From positions 33,326,505-33,390,504 of the forward strand of contig NC_074724.1 of the NCBI RefSeq assembly GCF_947242115.1: DNA of 64,000 nucleotides, in the 5' to 3' direction. The stretch's first letter is position 1. Each line of letters starts with the position of its first letter. A program made the position numbers and the translations under genes. Of this stretch, positions 61,213 through 64,000 are shown piece by piece. This DNA is from Biomphalaria glabrata (taxonomy: Eukaryota; Mollusca; Gastropoda; Planorbidae). The notes under the pieces were generated by a model that worked only from the letters and a program-made list of their open reading frames with translations, was not told where the DNA came from and made no database searches.

Positions 61213-61721
61213 TAGGGCCGGTCTTAGGCCACTGCAACCTATGCGGTCGCAGTGGGCCCAGCGCTTTCATAGGCCCCGTGCTAATTCAGGGTGTAATTAT
61301 TAAATTGCAAAAAATATATACGAAAAACTCGTGGAGATCTTTAGAATTTATTACAATCTCCTGAAAACTCTTAAAAATGTCAAGAAAAATAGACAATAAT
61401 TGTCATTTGTGGGTGTCATTAATTGCGGAAAACGCCAATCCTACGCGTGATAAAAGGAAAAAAAGGCATCGTCACCTTTCATGTAATAATCGGGCGAATT
61501 TATACCTTAATCGGAAGTTCCAATACTTTATTTACTTTTATAGTCACTAACATATAAATATGCCATTGGTTACAAGGTTCGTAAAGTACAGATCGCAATT
61601 TTTAACTTAGTAAAGTCGATTTTTTTTCGTGTACAAAATCTTATTATCCTTATTCCCACACAGACTAGGCCCCGCGCAATCAGTTTCGCATAGGGCCCCG
61701 CAATTGCTAGGACCGGCCCTG
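61213..61721. mobile_element. hAT-type non-autonomous element, perfect 8-bp TSD
   Basis: TAGGGCCGGTCTTAGG to CTAGGACCGGCCCTG, 509 bp. CTTCAAGG flanks both ends (61205-61212, 61722-61729). Reverse-oriented relative of 43526-44179, sharing TTTCGCATAGGGCCCCG. Confidence 0.92.
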
Positions 61722-61818
61722 CTTCAAGGCACTTTAACATCCCCTAGAAGTTGATTGTTGCCTGTCAGAGGGCGGTACTGCTGCAGACCTGCCACATCTC
61801 CAGAAAATTTCTCAGTGG

Positions 61819-62170
61819 CAGGGCCGGCCTTAGGTAATTGGAGGTCCTAGGCTAAGCGAATAGGGAGACCCTAAGCGAAGTGAATAGGGTGGCCCTAAGT
61901 GAAGTGAATAGGGTGGCCCTAAGTGAAGTGAATAGGGTGGCCCTAAGTAAAGTGAATAGGGAGACTCTAAGCTAAGTGAATAGGGTGGCCCAAAATGAAC
62001 TGGAAAAAAATTATAACCGAAAAATACGCAAAGAATTTTAAACTGTTCTGTATTTATATCTAAATCAACCAAAAAGTTAAACTCATATAGCGCCGTTAGT
62101 TGTGAGAGGCCTTCACCAATCAGAGGCCCTAGACGGCTGTCTAGTTTGCCTATGCCTAAAGCCGGCACTG
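61819..62170. mobile_element. hAT-type MITE with internal 24-bp tandem repeat
   Basis: CAGGGCCGGCCTTAGG to CCTAAAGCCGGCACTG. Inside, (A)GTGAATAGGGTGGCCCTAA repeats about five times at 61855-61990. TSD is decayed. Confidence 0.82.
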
Positions 62171-62594
62171 TCAATGAACACTGTTAAAGGGACTACAATA
62201 AACTTCGTTTATAACGAACACCGACCCTGAAAATATAATAATATAATAATAATAGTAATAAAACGATGGATTACCTTTAGATTGGGACAATAGCGTCCAA
62301 TCAACCTTTGTTCCGTGACATAATGTCAACACGTTAAATAAAAACTATTCCTTCGTCGGTAAATAAAATCTCTGAATTTGAATAATAGACCAAAGACAAG
62401 ATAATTCAAAATAGAACAGGGCAACCCGAATAGATTTATGCCTTTTATGTTCTAGTAATAGTAGGATTTTGCAATCGAAGATATGGAAGCCCTACAGGTA
62501 TTTGTCATTTCTGGTTAGGTTACTTTATCAGTGTGGGATTGAGGCTTTTTTTTTCCCAACGCGTCTACAAACTCTGTATTCAATATTCAAAAAC

Positions 62595-62745
62595 GATAAC
62601 AAAGATAAACACACACACAATCAGAGAGAGAGAGAGGGAGGGAAATAAAGTGAGAGAGATATAGGCTGCATGACACGTTACAGGCTACTAGTTAAGCACA
62701 CTAACACACACACACAGCACCCGCACACACACACACACAGACATA
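62595..62745. repeat. CA and GAGA microsatellites
   Basis: ACACACACA runs near 62610 and 62700-62740 and an AGAGAGAGAG run near 62625. 62216-62594 has no recognised feature. Confidence 0.88.
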
Positions 62746-62959
62746 TGAAAGCTTTTTTTATGCACATTATATCGAAACAGAGATTGAAACAAACGCAACG
62801 ACTTGCGACCGTCTTCGGCGACACTTCAGTCAGTGGTTCTCACGCGTTTGACACTAATGCCAGACATTTAGCCCCATGTGTCTAAATAATTAATTACAAT
62901 ATCACTTGGAAGTATAGCACTGTTTGTATAAACTTTTCCTTACATCTTCACAAAAGAGG

Positions 62960-64000
62960 CCTATTCCTAATTGACTCCAAATGCTTTTGGCTATTCCACA
63001 ATTCCTTATTGACTCCAAATACTTTGCCTATCCCTTAATTGACTCCAAATACTTTGCCTATCCCACAATTCCAAATAAACTCCAAATACTTTGGCTATTC
63101 CACATTTCCTCAATTGACTCCAAATACTTTGCCTATCTCACAATTGACTCCAAATACTTTGCCTATCCCTCAATTGACTACAAATACTTTGCCTATCCCA
63201 CAATTGACTCCAAATACTTTGCCTATCCCTCAATTGACTACAAATACTTTGCCTATCCCACAATTCCAAATAAACTCCAAATACTTTGGCTATTCCACAT
63301 TTCCTCAATTGACTCCAAATACTTTGCCTATCCCACAATTGACTCCAAATACTTTGCCTATCCCTCAATTGACTACAAATACTTTGCCTATCCCACAATT
63401 CCAAATAAACTCCAAATACTTTGGCTATTCCACATTTCCTCAATTGACTCCAAATACTTTGCCTATCCCTCAATTGACTCCAAATACTTTGCCTATCCCT
63501 CAATTGACTACAAATACTTTGCCTATCCCACAATTCCAAATAAACTCCAAATACTTTGGCTATTCCACATTTCCTCAATTGACTCCAAATACTTTGCCTA
63601 TCTCACAATTGACTCCAAATACTTTGCCTATCCCTCAATTGACTACAAATACTTTGCCTATCCCACAATTGACTCCAAATACTTTGCCTATCCCTCAATT
63701 GACTACAAATACTTTGCCTATCCCACAATTCCAAATAAACTCCAAATACTTTGGCTATTCCACATTTCCTCAATTGACTCCAAATACTTTGCCTATCCCA
63801 CAATTGACTCCAAATACTTTGCCTATCCCTCAATTGACTACAAATACTTTGCCTATCCCACAATTCCAAATAAACTCCAAATACTTTGGCTATTCCACAT
63901 TTCCTCAATTGACTCCAAATACTTTGCCTATCCCTCAATTGACTCCAAATACTTTGCCTATCCCTCAATTGACTACAAATACTTTGCCTATCCCACAATT
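62960..64000. repeat. Hierarchical minisatellite, 30-bp units in 135/195/465-bp orders, runs off window
   Basis: Basic unit CAATTGACTCCAAATACTTT, GCCTATCCCA. The variant CAATTCCAAATAAACTCC occurs at about 63066, 63261, 63396, 63531, 63726 and 63861, spacings 195, 135, 135, 195, 135, so a 465-bp superunit repeats. The minus strand stays open as RDRQSIWSQL; not taken as coding. Confidence 0.93.

Larger units (their letters stand above)
61076..62215 (+). repeat. Dispersed repeat C carrying two nested hAT elements
   Basis: C-family sequence at 61110-61212, 61722-61818 and 62171-62215 is continuous with the 50715 copy once the two inserts are skipped (CCAGAGAATGAATACTCG; GTCAGAGGGCGGTACTGCTG; ACTACAATAAACTTCG). 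Confidence 0.78.

Noticed and set aside
63138-63998. Minus-strand repeat proteins with RDRQSIWSQL
   Set aside because: Frame openness follows from 30-bp units; no start, splice or homology support.
1-64000. LTR retroelement, endogenous virus or Polinton
   Set aside because: No LTR pair, protease, integrase, capsid or polymerase B motif was noticed; all RT signal belongs to non-LTR elements.

Overview
The window looks like nuclear DNA of a gastropod mollusc, most likely a freshwater pulmonate snail (Hygrophila). This is an inference from AT-rich intron-dominated structure, GT-AG introns, CR1-like LINEs, two tRNA-derived SINE families, many hAT and TTAA-type MITEs and a very high load of minisatellites. 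No bacterial, viral or LTR-element content was recognised. Species cannot be fixed from sequence alone.

Two protein genes are well supported by phase-consistent exons, and they converge. On the plus strand, 12 exons from 116 to 23987 encode the C-terminal ~905 residues of a cell-surface protein. It has a degenerate C-type lectin domain (exons at 116, 1586, 3990), a long ectodomain with IgGFc-binding-protein-N-terminus-like features (exons 7530 to 21791), a Ser/Thr-rich mucin-like stalk and a C-terminal transmembrane segment (exon 22920-23987). Its 5' end lies before the window. On the minus strand, six exons from 46362 down to 29721 encode a family 92 glycosyltransferase (GT92/DUF23, galactosyltransferase-like) with the DxDEF and HYRxC-type motifs. 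Its N-terminal signal-anchor exon was not found. A further minus-strand exon-like segment at 56952-57120 ends in a stop and is unassigned. The mucin-like receptor would be a substrate type for glycosyltransferases, but nothing here shows the two genes work together.

Region by region: 1-24 kb is the receptor gene, whose introns hold LINE tails, SINEs, hAT MITEs, a 56-bp minisatellite (13.75-16.4 kb) in which nearly every unit carries a consensus-like 3' splice site, and a 21/42-bp minisatellite (19.6-21.2 kb). 24-29.7 kb is intergenic, with a duplicated copy of the receptor's last coding segment, a degenerate satellite, LINE tails and MITEs. 29.7-46.4 kb is the GT92 gene, whose introns hold a 43-bp minisatellite (31.4-33.3 kb), a 36-bp minisatellite (35.7-36.5 kb), rearranged CR1 copies, a Helitron-like element and a hAT element nested in a SINE. 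46.4-56.9 kb is repeats plus a CR1-like LINE with an uninterrupted endonuclease-RT frame (53.84-56.75 kb). 57-64 kb is repeats, including an 18-bp minisatellite that grades into a SINE tail and a hierarchical 30/135/195/465-bp array running off the window.

All family calls come from reading motifs by eye; no search was run. Boundaries of degenerate repeats are approximate.
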